Shown: in pieces, positions 55,476-63,643 of the stretch | Position numbering within the stretch: position 1 is the first letter of the stretch | How the letters are laid out: every line of letters starts with the position of its first letter | Source of the DNA: a bacterium | Lineage (GTDB): Bacteria > Desulfobacterota > DSWW01 | Reading direction: 5' to 3' | Assembly (NCBI GenBank): GCA_028277985.1 | Contig: JANQFG010000072.1 | Coordinates: forward strand, 1 to 64,000 | Length of the DNA stretch: 64,000 bases | Notes under the pieces: generated by a model | Databases searched by the model: none | Told to the model about the DNA's origin: nothing | What the model saw: the letters and a program-made list of their open reading frames with translations, nothing else | Program-made: the position numbers and the translations under genes

Positions 55476-58400
55476 GCCTTACTCACCTCCGAGATGTATT
55501 CGTCTTCTTCGACTCCTTGTTGTCCACCGATGTTACCGGGAGAAGGGCATGTGCCTCTTTCGGGCCCTCCACAGCAGGATGATTCCGAGGGGTATGCCGA
55601 GCAGGAGAAGATAGCTCGGAAGCGCAGAAGTGCCTCGGGGGAGGCTGTCCAATGTGGAAGCCGCACCCCACCCGGAAGAGGCTGGTGGGATTCCTGAGGT
55701 GAGGAGCAGGGTTCCCTCGCCGAAATCGTGGTGGCTGATGTACACGGTGCCGGTCCCGCCAACCGCGATGGCGTTGTCATCCCCGTACCCAACGGCATCG
55801 CTCGCCACCCAGGACCTCCATTGGCCGGAGGCGTTGGTCGCATACTTGACCACGGGATTTGAACAGTAGGGGTACAGGAGACAGGTTTCGTGTCGGTAGC
55901 TCATGTGGACTTTGTCCGATGTGTCCAGTGCGATGGAGGGGTCCATCCTGATACTCAGCTCCGGCTCGACGGTTTCGGTCATCCATACGCCGGAGATGTT
56001 TGTTGCATACATGTGGGCCAGGTCTTTGTCTGAATAAGCGATGTGGACTTTGTCCGAGCTGTCCACTGCGATCGAGCAGGACTCGCCCCAGGACTGATCA
56101 AGGATCTCTGTAGCCCAGGCGCCGGAGGCATTCGTTGCATACATGAAGCTGTACGCGTCACCCGTCGCCCGGTAGCAGATATGAGCCTTGTTCGCCCCGT
56201 CCAAAGCGATCGAGGTGCCCCAGCCTCCGGACGGATCAAACTCTTCCGTAACCCATGAACCGGACGCGTTCGTGGCATACTCCCCTCCAGCGTGAGAAAT
56301 ATGCACTTTGCCCGCCGCGTCCACGGCGATGGATGAGACCGCTCTTCCATTGGCGGCCACCGTTTCGGTCGTCCACGTTCCTGAAACCTTGGTCGCATAC
56401 CCCAGGGAGCTATCCGCCGCAAGGTAGCAGATATGCGCCCCGCCGGATCCGTCCAGGGCGATCGATGTGTAGCTACCGTCAATCGAAGCCGGGCCTATGG
56501 TTTCCACGACCCACGCGCCGGATGCATTGGTGGCATACTTCAGGGTCCCGTTCGTGTCATCGAGATAGCTGATGTGTGCCCTCTCCGAGGCGTCCAGGGC
56601 GATGGATGTCTTGTCTCCCAGGTTCCCGGGCGACGCCAGGGCGGCAGTGACCCAGAGGTCCGAGATATTCGTAGCATAATTCAGATCATCGTTTCGACTG
56701 AAACTGACATGAATCTTGTCCGAGCCATCCAGGGCAAGGGACGCGTCGGATCCCTCTCCCACACTTTCCGTCACCCAGGTTCCGGTGAGGTTTGTGGCAT
56801 GCCGGATGCCATCCGACGTGTAGGCGATGTGGAGGCTCTCCGAACTGTCCAGGGCGATCGATAGGTTGCTGTAGTCGTCGGTGATACCCAGGTCAATCAT
56901 CTCCCACTCGCCCGAGGCATTGGTCGCATAGTAGAGGTGCCCGTTGTCATAGTCATTCACGTAACCGATATGGACATCCCCCAGGCCGTCCACTACGATC
57001 GAGGAGGCATAGGCCGAGGACGGGTCCAGGGCTTCCGCCTCCCAGCCCCCTGATGTATTGTTCGCGTACTCCATCCCGTCAATGCCGGTGTAGCTGATGT
57101 GGACCTTGTCGGCGTCTTCCACCGCGATCGAATGCCAGTAGACCGGACTGTCCAGCTCGTCGTCTACGGTCTCTCTCCACCAATCTGCTCCCCAAGTGTT
57201 GGTGGCATACCTGAGCTGATATCGATCTCCAAGCAGGTCGATGCCTTGGGTATAGCTGATATGGACCTTGTCTGCGCTGTCCAGGGCGATCGAGGTGCGG
57301 TAAGGCTTGTACGGACCCAGAGACCAGAAATCATAGAGATCATATCTCTGCACAAAGGTGGTGACCCACGTACCCGATGCGTTGGTGGCATACTTGAGCC
57401 CATCCACATGCATGTAGCTGATGTGGACCCTGTTCGCGCTGTCCACGGCGACGGAGGTGTTGCTGAATACGTGTGCTTCATCCAGGAGAATCGTTTCCCA
57501 CGCGCCGGAGGCGTTGGTTGTGTATTGAAGGGCGTATATTACGCTCCGGTTGATCGAGGAGATGTGCATGGCCCCTGTCGAATCAACGGCTATGGAGGAG
57601 CCATCTCCGCCTTTGCCCCCGGCCGGCAGCCGATCCACTACCGCGGTCACCCATGCGGAGATGGCCGGGTCCGGGAGTCCCGCAAGAAAAACTGCGAACA
57701 GGAGTGTCAGACTTGTCCTCTTCATGCCTTGCACACCTCCTTGGTGGTCTTGTCTGCTGTTTCTTGTTTTCGGCCACTTACGTCACCGCCAGAGTCCGGG
57801 CCTTCCACTGCGGGCCCTCCACAGCAGGATGATCCCGACGGGGATGCCGAGCAGGATAAGATAGCTCGGGATTGAAGAGGCCCTACGGGATTCACTCTCT
57901 ACGGTCGAGGCTGCGCCCCACCCGAAAGAGCTCGGAGGGATACCCGAGGTGAGCAGCAGGGTGCCTTCGGGGTGGTAGTGGCTGATGTAGACAGTGCCCG
58001 CCGGGCCGATTGCGATGGAATGGTGGTCTCCATACCCGACACTGTCCCCAGGGGCGTCGCTCACTTTCCGTGTTTTCCAGCTGCCAGAAGCGTTCGTGCT
58101 GTATTTGATGATAATATTCGAACAGAACCAATAGGCGAGACAGGTTTCGCTCCGGTAGCTCAGGTGGGCCTTGCCCGAAGTGTCCAACGCGAGGGCAGGG
58201 TTCATGATGCCGATGATCCCCAGATCCACGAATTCGTCCACCCAAACACCCGAAGCGTTGGTCACGTACCTCTGGTCATCCTCCACATCGGAATAGGCGA
58301 TATGGACCTTGTCGGCGCTGTCCATGGCAATGGAGCATTCTCCATGCGACTTGCCCAGGCTCTCTGAGACCCAGGAGCCGGAGGCATTCGTGGCGTACGT

Positions 58401-59900
58401 GAAGTAGTATTCGGTACTGTATTTCCTGTAGCAGGCATGCACATTGTCTTCGCTGTCTAGAGCGAGAAAGAGGTCGTTCCCTCCTGAAGGATCGATCTCT
58501 TCCGTGACCCAGGTGCCGGAGACATTCGTGACGTACTTCACACCCGAGCTGGCAATATGTATCTTCCCCGACTTGTCCACGGCGATGGCGTTGCCCACTC
58601 CTCCGTCAGCGTCTGCCGTTTCGGTCATCCAGACTCCTGAGGCTTTGATCGCATAGCCTAGCCCATCATGATCACGGTACGCGATGTGGACACTGTCCGA
58701 GGCATCCCATGCAATCGAGGTGTTGAAAATGCGTGCTGGACCCACGCTTTCCGCGACCCACGTGCCCGAGGCATTCGTGGCATACTTCAGGGTATCCGTC
58801 GTATGGTCCAGGTAGCTGATGTGGAGTTTCCCGGAGGAGTCCAGTGCTATGGACGTCTTCTTTCCCAGGTCCGTGGGCGAGGGCAGGGCGGCAGTGACCC
58901 AGACACCCGAGTCGTTCGCAGCATGGTTGAGGCTTCCGCTGTCGTGGTAGCTAATGTGGATATTGCCCGTGCCGCCCACGGCGATCGAGGGATGATCGCC
59001 TTCTGCCAAGGATTGCTCCGACCATGTGCCGGAGAGGTTCGTGGCGTACTTGATGCCGCTCGATTCGCAGACGATATGGAGATTGTCCGATGCGTCCATC
59101 ACCATGGATGGGGTCCCTCCACCCACGCCCACGGTATCAATCACCCAGGAGCCCGTTGCGTCCGAGGCATGCTTGATCCCGTCCGGCGAAGAGTAAATGA
59201 TGTGGACGTGCCCCAAGCCGTCCACCACAACATCGATGGCAGGGTACTCTGGAGATACGTCTACGGTCTCCAGCACCCATGCACCGGAGGTATTGGTGGC
59301 ATACTTCAGGTCCAAGGCACTACCCTCTCGGTATGCGCTGTAGCTGATATGTACCTTGTCGGATCCGTCCACCGCAAGAGAATGGCGAGGCGCGACGCCC
59401 AGGGCTACCTCCTCGGTCGCCCATCCGTCGGAACCGCCGAGAGCGTGCCTGAGTTGGCGTTCTTCTTCCAAGGGCCCATACCCGACGAACCGGGTATAAC
59501 TGATATGGACAATGTCCGCATTGTCCAGGGCGATCGAAGTGCTGTGTGGAGGGGAGCAAGACCAGAAGTCGCATGGATCATACTCGTGTACATAAGAAGT
59601 GACCCAGACGCCGGAGGCGTTGGTCGCATACTTGAGCCCGTTGTGACCCATGTAGCTGATGTGGATCTTGTCCGCGGTGTCCACAGCAATCGAAGTGGTG
59701 CCGGTCATGGCGGCAAGATCCAGAAGAACCGTTTCCCAGTCACCCGAGACATTGGTCGTGTACTGGACACCATCCACACTCGAGTTGAGGGAGGCGATGT
59801 GAACGGCTCCGGTGGAATCCAGCGCTATGGAGGAGCCCTCACCTCCCTCACCCCCAGACGGGGCCCGGTCCACCACCTCGGTTACCCACCCATGGGCGGA
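53500..59900 (-). repeat. Internal tandem DNA repeats of about 150 bases in three paralogous genes
   Basis: Across all three genes, a unit encoding SIALDSSDKVHISY (read on the plus strand as variants of CTGATGTGGACCTTGTCCG...TCCAGGGCGATCGA) recurs at about 150-base intervals, roughly 13 times per gene. Copies are diverged, not identical, so the array is old, but short identical tracts could support recombination between genes. Confidence 0.8.
55533..57725 (-). CDS. Secreted repeat protein, paralogue 2
   Basis: The 730-residue protein matches paralogue 1 throughout: signal peptide (MKRTSLTLLFAVFLAGL), AWVTAVVDRLPAGGKGG, about 13 repeats of the HISY / YATNASG type, a PPASSGWGAASTL linker and the tail LPSYLLLLGIPLGIILLWRARKR. 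GGAGG lies 10 bases before ATG at 57725; the GTG 9 bases earlier is too close to it. The signal peptide and tail are nearly identical to paralogue 1, while the repeats are more diverged. It lies between the other two paralogues with gaps of 57 bases on each side, so the three are probably one operon. Function unknown. Confidence 0.85.
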   Translation of the reverse strand: MKRTSLTLLFAVFLAGLPDPAISAWVTAVVDRLPAGGKGGDGSSIAVDSTGAMHISSINRSVIYALQYTTNASGAWETILLDEAHVFSNTSVAVDSANRVHISYMHVDGLKYATNASGTWVTTFVQRYDLYDFWSLGPYKPYRTSIALDSADKVHISYTQGIDLLGDRYQLRYATNTWGADWWRETVDDELDSPVYWHSIAVEDADKVHISYTGIDGMEYANNTSGGWEAEALDPSSAYASSIVVDGLGDVHIGYVNDYDNGHLYYATNASGEWEMIDLGITDDYSNLSIALDSSESLHIAYTSDGIRHATNLTGTWVTESVGEGSDASLALDGSDKIHVSFSRNDDLNYATNISDLWVTAALASPGNLGDKTSIALDASERAHISYLDDTNGTLKYATNASGAWVVETIGPASIDGSYTSIALDGSGGAHICYLAADSSLGYATKVSGTWTTETVAANGRAVSSIAVDAAGKVHISHAGGEYATNASGSWVTEEFDPSGGWGTSIALDGANKAHICYRATGDAYSFMYATNASGAWATEILDQSWGESCSIAVDSSDKVHIAYSDKDLAHMYATNISGVWMTETVEPELSIRMDPSIALDTSDKVHMSYRHETCLLYPYCSNPVVKYATNASGQWRSWVASDAVGYGDDNAIAVGGTGTVYISHHDFGEGTLLLTSGIPPASSGWGAASTLDSLPRGTSALPSYLLLLGIPLGIILLWRARKRHMPFSR

Positions 59901-59960
59901 CGGATTGAAGAGCCCCGATAGAAGGGCGACGATAAGGAAAGCGTAGCCGACCCTTTGCAT
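57783..59960 (-). CDS. Secreted repeat protein, paralogue 3 (first gene of the trio)
   Basis: The 725-residue protein has a different signal peptide (MQRVGYAFLIVALLSGLF) but the same mature start (GWVTEVVDRAPSGGEGG), the same repeats (DTADKIHISY, YATNASGVW) and the same tail (IPSYLILLGIPVGIILLWRARSG). It is the promoter-proximal gene of the set, with GAGGGGGG before ATG at 59960. N-x-S-G is kept in most repeats (NVSG, NASG, NTSG, NLSG), with only the middle residue varying. Cell-surface location is inferred; no enzyme motif is visible. Confidence 0.85.
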   Translation of the reverse strand: MQRVGYAFLIVALLSGLFNPSAHGWVTEVVDRAPSGGEGGEGSSIALDSTGAVHIASLNSSVDGVQYTTNVSGDWETVLLDLAAMTGTTSIAVDTADKIHISYMGHNGLKYATNASGVWVTSYVHEYDPCDFWSCSPPHSTSIALDNADIVHISYTRFVGYGPLEEERQLRHALGGSDGWATEEVALGVAPRHSLAVDGSDKVHISYSAYREGSALDLKYATNTSGAWVLETVDVSPEYPAIDVVVDGLGHVHIIYSSPDGIKHASDATGSWVIDTVGVGGGTPSMVMDASDNLHIVCESSGIKYATNLSGTWSEQSLAEGDHPSIAVGGTGNIHISYHDSGSLNHAANDSGVWVTAALPSPTDLGKKTSIALDSSGKLHISYLDHTTDTLKYATNASGTWVAESVGPARIFNTSIAWDASDSVHIAYRDHDGLGYAIKASGVWMTETADADGGVGNAIAVDKSGKIHIASSGVKYVTNVSGTWVTEEIDPSGGNDLFLALDSEDNVHACYRKYSTEYYFTYATNASGSWVSESLGKSHGECSIAMDSADKVHIAYSDVEDDQRYVTNASGVWVDEFVDLGIIGIMNPALALDTSGKAHLSYRSETCLAYWFCSNIIIKYSTNASGSWKTRKVSDAPGDSVGYGDHHSIAIGPAGTVYISHYHPEGTLLLTSGIPPSSFGWGAASTVESESRRASSIPSYLILLGIPVGIILLWRARSGRPGLWR

Positions 59961-60080
59961 GCGCTACCCCCCTCTTGCGAAGATATCCATAATAATTTTC
60001 TAACGATCCTAACATTGGGAGGGTAGGAAGGGCAAGATAGAAGAAGGCGGCTCTGTGCCTCGTCCCGGAGGCAGGTGGTG

Positions 60081-60120
60081 GGGGATTGCCACGGGCGCTG
60101 AAGCGCCCTCGCAATGTCCG
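60081..60120. repeat. GGATTGCCAC...CTCGCAATG dispersed-repeat fragment
   Basis: GGGGATTGCCAC and CTCGCAATGTCC flank a perfect GGGCGCT-GA-AGCGCCC hairpin. This is the same type of element as at 29133-29259. The rest of 59961-60180 shows nothing else recognisable. Confidence 0.55.
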
Positions 60121-60184
60121 CGAGATAGAGGTGTCAGGAACCCTTTACTATTCGGGGAACGAAGAGCATGAGTGGGGGGCGCGA

Positions 60185-60217
60185 GGCCTGAACCCTGATC
60201 CCCGGGCCCTGACCCCT
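60185..60217. repeat. CCTGAACCCTGATCCCC repeat copy joined to the glycyl radical enzyme stop codon
   Basis: A single-sided copy of the GGGGTCAGG-type repeat begins within the TAG stop codon (60216-60218) of the glycyl radical enzyme gene when read on the minus strand. Confidence 0.6.
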
Positions 60218-62717
60218 AATTATGTTCCGTGCGTTCGATGAGGTGTTCCTGAACGCGGGGTGATTGCTCGACAAAGTAGGCGCTGTAACCGGCGACCCGC
60301 ACGACGAGGTCCCGGTGCTCTTCCGGCTTCTCGCGTGCATCGAGCAGGGTCTGCTTGTCGACCACGGTGACCTGGAGCTGGAACCCGCCGAGGTCGAAGT
60401 AGGTCTTCATCACATCCATACATCGGTGGATGTTCTCGTCCTCGAACATGTGGGGGTTGAACTTGAGGTTGAAGATGCTGCCGTTCTCCATCAGATGGTG
60501 ATCGAGCTTCGCAACGGACTTGATCGTTGCGGTGGGGCCGCACCGGTCGCATCCGCGAGACGGAGAGACTCCCTCTGTGAGCGACTCGCCCGCACGGCGT
60601 CCGCTGGGCAAGGCGCCTACGAGGCCACCGAGGATCATGGCCAGCTCGATCGACCAGATCCCTGGATTGTACACGCTGCCCCAGTAGTCCCGGTGCTTCT
60701 TCACCTCTTCGAGGAACACGGTCGAGCTCGCCCTGGCGACCTCGTCGACGGAATCGTCGTCGTTTCCGAATTTTGGCGCCCCGTTGAGGAGCGTCTGCCG
60801 CAGGCGCTCGTTGTCGGCGAAATCCTTCGACAATGCGTCGACGAGCTCGGCCATCGTGGTTCTTTTCTCTTTGAAGACCAGTTTGTGGATCGCTGCGAGG
60901 GAGTCGGCCACATCTGCCACGCCGATGCCTTCGATCCCGGCGAAATAGTACTTGGAGCCGCCGTTGGTCAGGTCCAGGCCGGTCTCCATCGAGTTGTCGG
61001 TGATGGAGGAGAGAAAGGGGATCGGCCGGAGGAGCTCGTGGCCCATTTCGATGGCCGACACGGATTGGTTGAACTGTGTCATGGCGAAATGGACCTGCTT
61101 CTCGTAGGCCCTCATGATCTCGTCGTAGTGGGAGAAGGTCCGGGCATCCCCCGTTTCCGGGCCTACCTGATGGTCGAAGACCGCGCAACGCCCGTTGTGC
61201 AGGGCCAACTCGAGGCATTTGGCCAGGTTCACGAACCCGATGCTCGACGGCCCGATGGATGTGCCTGCGTTACCCATCTCGATGCATCCGATGTCCGCAT
61301 AATCGTAAGCATCCGGCTCCTCGAAGCCGAGCCTTGAAAGGGCGGGAATCATCACCTCGTCGTTCATGAGGCCGGGCTGGCCCTTGCCCGTTCCGATCAC
61401 GCGGGCGCATGCCTCGCGAAGCGCTTCCGGTGAGTTCTCGTGCAGTCTGACCGCCAAAGACGGGTGACCGAGCCGCGTGTTCGCCTGGGCGTGCAGGATG
61501 AGATAGGTGAGCTCGTTCGTCAGATCACGGCCGTCCTCGTCCTTGCCGCTCAGGGTGATGGTCACCAGGTTCCCCCGTTTCGGGTAGAAGAGGAGCCCCT
61601 GCTGCTTTCCGCTGTAGAGCCACGAGCTCTGGCCGAGGCGGACCATCATGTTCTCCAGCAGCTCGACGATTTCGCTTCTCGAGAAGACGCCCTTTTCCAC
61701 GTCCCGCTGGTAGATGGGGTAGAGCCATTGGTCCATTCGGCCCGGGCAGATCGAGATCTCGCAAGACTCCATCTGGTTTGCTACGAGCATGAAGAGCATG
61801 CACTGGAGCGCCTCGAAGGTATTGCGAGCGGGGTGCTCGGGCACCCATCGACAGGCCTCGGCAATCCGTGTCAGCTCGGCGCGACGCTTCTCGTCCTGTT
61901 CCTGCCGGGCAAGCTCTTCAGCGTGGCGGGCGTATCGGTTTGCATAGGCGATCACGCCCTCGATGGCTATTCCGACTGCCTTGTAGAAGAGGATCTTCTT
62001 CGGGGTGAGGGCGTCCTCGGGGTGCTCCTCCAGTTGCTTCGCTTTCCGTAGGGCTTCCTCGCGGATGTCGCCGAGCCCCCTCTTGAGTCCGCGCTCGATG
62101 TCAACGATCACATGACCAATACCGGCGAGCATATTGTATGCGAAAATGAGCCCGTGCTGGTGCACGAGATCGTCGTTGTGGGGCTTCGTGTGGTTGTAGT
62201 AGTCCTGAAGACATTGTCCGTGCCAGTATTCCGCCATGCCCTTGAGTTCGGCAATCTCCTCTTCGCTGATTTCGACCGGATTGATGTTGAAGGTGCTGGC
62301 CTCGTCCCAGGCGTCTTCGTCCAGATAGGTCGCGGAGAGTTCAGGGTATAGCTGCGAGCAGAGCATCTTCCCGCCTGCGTAGCCCGCGTACAGGTCACTC
62401 TCATCCAGCACCAGCGTCACCTTCTCCATGTAGTTGCGGAACGCCTTCGCCATCCGCAGCACCTGCGGCTCTCCCTCCGTCGCTCGGAAGCTCTCGGTGA
62501 AATAGCGGGCGCGCTCGATGCAGACGCTGAATGTAGTGTTGAAGAAGGCCTCGCGCCTTTGAAGATTTCGCTCGGTGGAGGGTCCGGGCTGTTCGGCGAT
62601 CCATTTCACAAAAGCGCTGGTCCCATTACCCGCTGCCTCTTCCAGTGCGGCCAAGAACCTGGAGCGCTGCGCTGTTCCCTTGCCGGCGTCCCATTCGACC
62701 GGTGTGGTTGCCGTCAT
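60216..62717 (-). CDS. Glycyl radical enzyme (pyruvate formate-lyase family), substrate unknown
   Basis: The 833-residue protein has the conserved C-terminal radical motif RVAGYSAYF (Gly810) and the active-site thiyl cysteine in DIGCIEMGN (Cys478, with Glu480 two residues on). The Cys-x-Glu arrangement is found in diol and glycerol dehydratases, choline lyase and related C-O or C-N lyases rather than in PFL (Cys-Cys). Both the N-terminal PFL-like domain and the finger loop are complete. The start at 62717 overlaps the TetR stop (ATGA) and has AGGAG upstream; the longer frame to 63143 lies inside the TetR gene. No radical-SAM activase gene is present downstream or elsewhere in the window. Its substrate cannot be assigned. 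Confidence 0.92.
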   Translation of the reverse strand: MTATTPVEWDAGKGTAQRSRFLAALEEAAGNGTSAFVKWIAEQPGPSTERNLQRREAFFNTTFSVCIERARYFTESFRATEGEPQVLRMAKAFRNYMEKVTLVLDESDLYAGYAGGKMLCSQLYPELSATYLDEDAWDEASTFNINPVEISEEEIAELKGMAEYWHGQCLQDYYNHTKPHNDDLVHQHGLIFAYNMLAGIGHVIVDIERGLKRGLGDIREEALRKAKQLEEHPEDALTPKKILFYKAVGIAIEGVIAYANRYARHAEELARQEQDEKRRAELTRIAEACRWVPEHPARNTFEALQCMLFMLVANQMESCEISICPGRMDQWLYPIYQRDVEKGVFSRSEIVELLENMMVRLGQSSWLYSGKQQGLLFYPKRGNLVTITLSGKDEDGRDLTNELTYLILHAQANTRLGHPSLAVRLHENSPEALREACARVIGTGKGQPGLMNDEVMIPALSRLGFEEPDAYDYADIGCIEMGNAGTSIGPSSIGFVNLAKCLELALHNGRCAVFDHQVGPETGDARTFSHYDEIMRAYEKQVHFAMTQFNQSVSAIEMGHELLRPIPFLSSITDNSMETGLDLTNGGSKYYFAGIEGIGVADVADSLAAIHKLVFKEKRTTMAELVDALSKDFADNERLRQTLLNGAPKFGNDDDSVDEVARASSTVFLEEVKKHRDYWGSVYNPGIWSIELAMILGGLVGALPSGRRAGESLTEGVSPSRGCDRCGPTATIKSVAKLDHHLMENGSIFNLKFNPHMFEDENIHRCMDVMKTYFDLGGFQLQVTVVDKQTLLDAREKPEEHRDLVVRVAGYSAYFVEQSPRVQEHLIERTEHN

Positions 62718-63403
62718 TGCACGATCTCCTCGTCCGGGTCTTCCTCTCGGGCCTCCCTGCGTCCGTCCATCCCGTAGAACATCATCTGGAGCGCCTGCTT
62801 GATCAGGTCCTCCAGGGTGACGCCCATGACCATCACGTTCTCCCTTGCGGCAAGCATGACGAGCCCGTCCATCAGTCCCCATAGAACGTTGGTTGCCTTC
62901 CACGTGTCCATGGGGACGAGCTCGCCGCTTGCGATCCCTTCCCGGATGACGTTCTCGATGATCTTCAGAAGCTCGATCGCCTTTTCGTCCAGGAGGGCGC
63001 TCATGTCGCTCTTCACCTTGAGCTCGGCCTGATGCATGTGGATGAAGGCGAGAATCTCGAAGTACTCGGTATGGTTTTTGTAGAAACGATAGTAGGCGTG
63101 GGCGATTGCCGAGAGCCGGGAAAGAGCGCTCATGCCCGGCCACGAGATCGCCTCCTCTGCCATGCCGCGGAAGAGCTCGATCCCGTCCGCGTACAGGGTC
63201 ATGTAGATTTCCTGTTTGCTCTTGAAATAGAGGTAGAAAGTCCCGGTGCTTACGCCCGCGCGTTCGGTGATCTTCTCGATCGTTGTGTCCCGGTAGCCCC
63301 GGGTGAAGAAGATCTCCTTGCCTGCATCCAGGATGAGACGCTTCCGTTGTTCCTTGTCTTCCAGGGAGCGCGCCCTGGTGCCCATGGGTCGAACCTGTGC
63401 CAC
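62714..63403 (-). CDS. TetR-family regulator coupled to the glycyl radical enzyme
   Basis: The protein of about 229 residues has the TetR DNA-binding domain (LILDAGKEIFFTRGYRDTTIEKITERAGVSTGTFYLYFKSKQEIY) and a helical ligand domain. GTG at 63403 (with AAAGGG upstream) or ATG at 63385 are the plausible starts; the ATG at 63436 lies within the operator palindrome and is unlikely. The stop overlaps the start of the glycyl radical enzyme gene by 4 bases, so regulator and enzyme are coexpressed. Most probably it is a repressor released by the enzyme's substrate or a related metabolite; this is inferred. Confidence 0.9.
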   Translation of the reverse strand: MAQVRPMGTRARSLEDKEQRKRLILDAGKEIFFTRGYRDTTIEKITERAGVSTGTFYLYFKSKQEIYMTLYADGIELFRGMAEEAISWPGMSALSRLSAIAHAYYRFYKNHTEYFEILAFIHMHQAELKVKSDMSALLDEKAIELLKIIENVIREGIASGELVPMDTWKATNVLWGLMDGLVMLAARENVMVMGVTLEDLIKQALQMMFYGMDGRREAREEDPDEEIVQ

Positions 63404-63421
63404 CCTAAGCCCTTTCTTTAT

Positions 63422-63436
63422 ATGAATGCCATTCAT
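63422..63436 (-). promoter_or_regulatory. TetR operator palindrome
   Basis: ATGAATG-C-CATTCAT is a perfect palindrome with one central base, placed directly downstream of the -10 of the promoter below. Its TGAATG half-site is shared with the operator at 44692-44709, though the spacing differs. Confidence 0.75.
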
Positions 63437-63440
63437 TTAT

Positions 63441-63469
63441 ATGATACAACCCCGGAAATTCCCTGTCAA
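63441..63469 (-). promoter_or_regulatory. Sigma-70 promoter of the tetR-glycyl radical enzyme operon
   Basis: Read on the minus strand, TTGACA (63469-63464) and TATCAT (63446-63441) are separated by the ideal 17 bases, with the TetR palindrome covering the start region. Confidence 0.75.
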
Positions 63470-63643
63470 CAATAAAATTCTGCCATGAATGCTGTTCAAA
63501 TAACCCGAAAAACGGGGTCGGACCATGCCGGTGAATCGGCCCGGGAAACGGCCGCTCCCAGAGAACCGCAGCGCTGGATGATCCGTCTAACCTGCTACCG
63601 GGTTGGGCCGGTTGAAAATCTCGGAAATGACTGGAGGAAGCGA

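Noticed and set aside
53500..59900. CRISPR array suggested by regular repeats
   Set aside because: The period is about 150 bases, copies are diverged, and the repeats lie in frame inside protein genes.
62718..63143. N-terminal extension of the glycyl radical enzyme
   Set aside because: It lies inside the TetR gene in another frame; the enzyme starts at 62717 with its own ribosome site and ATGA overlap.
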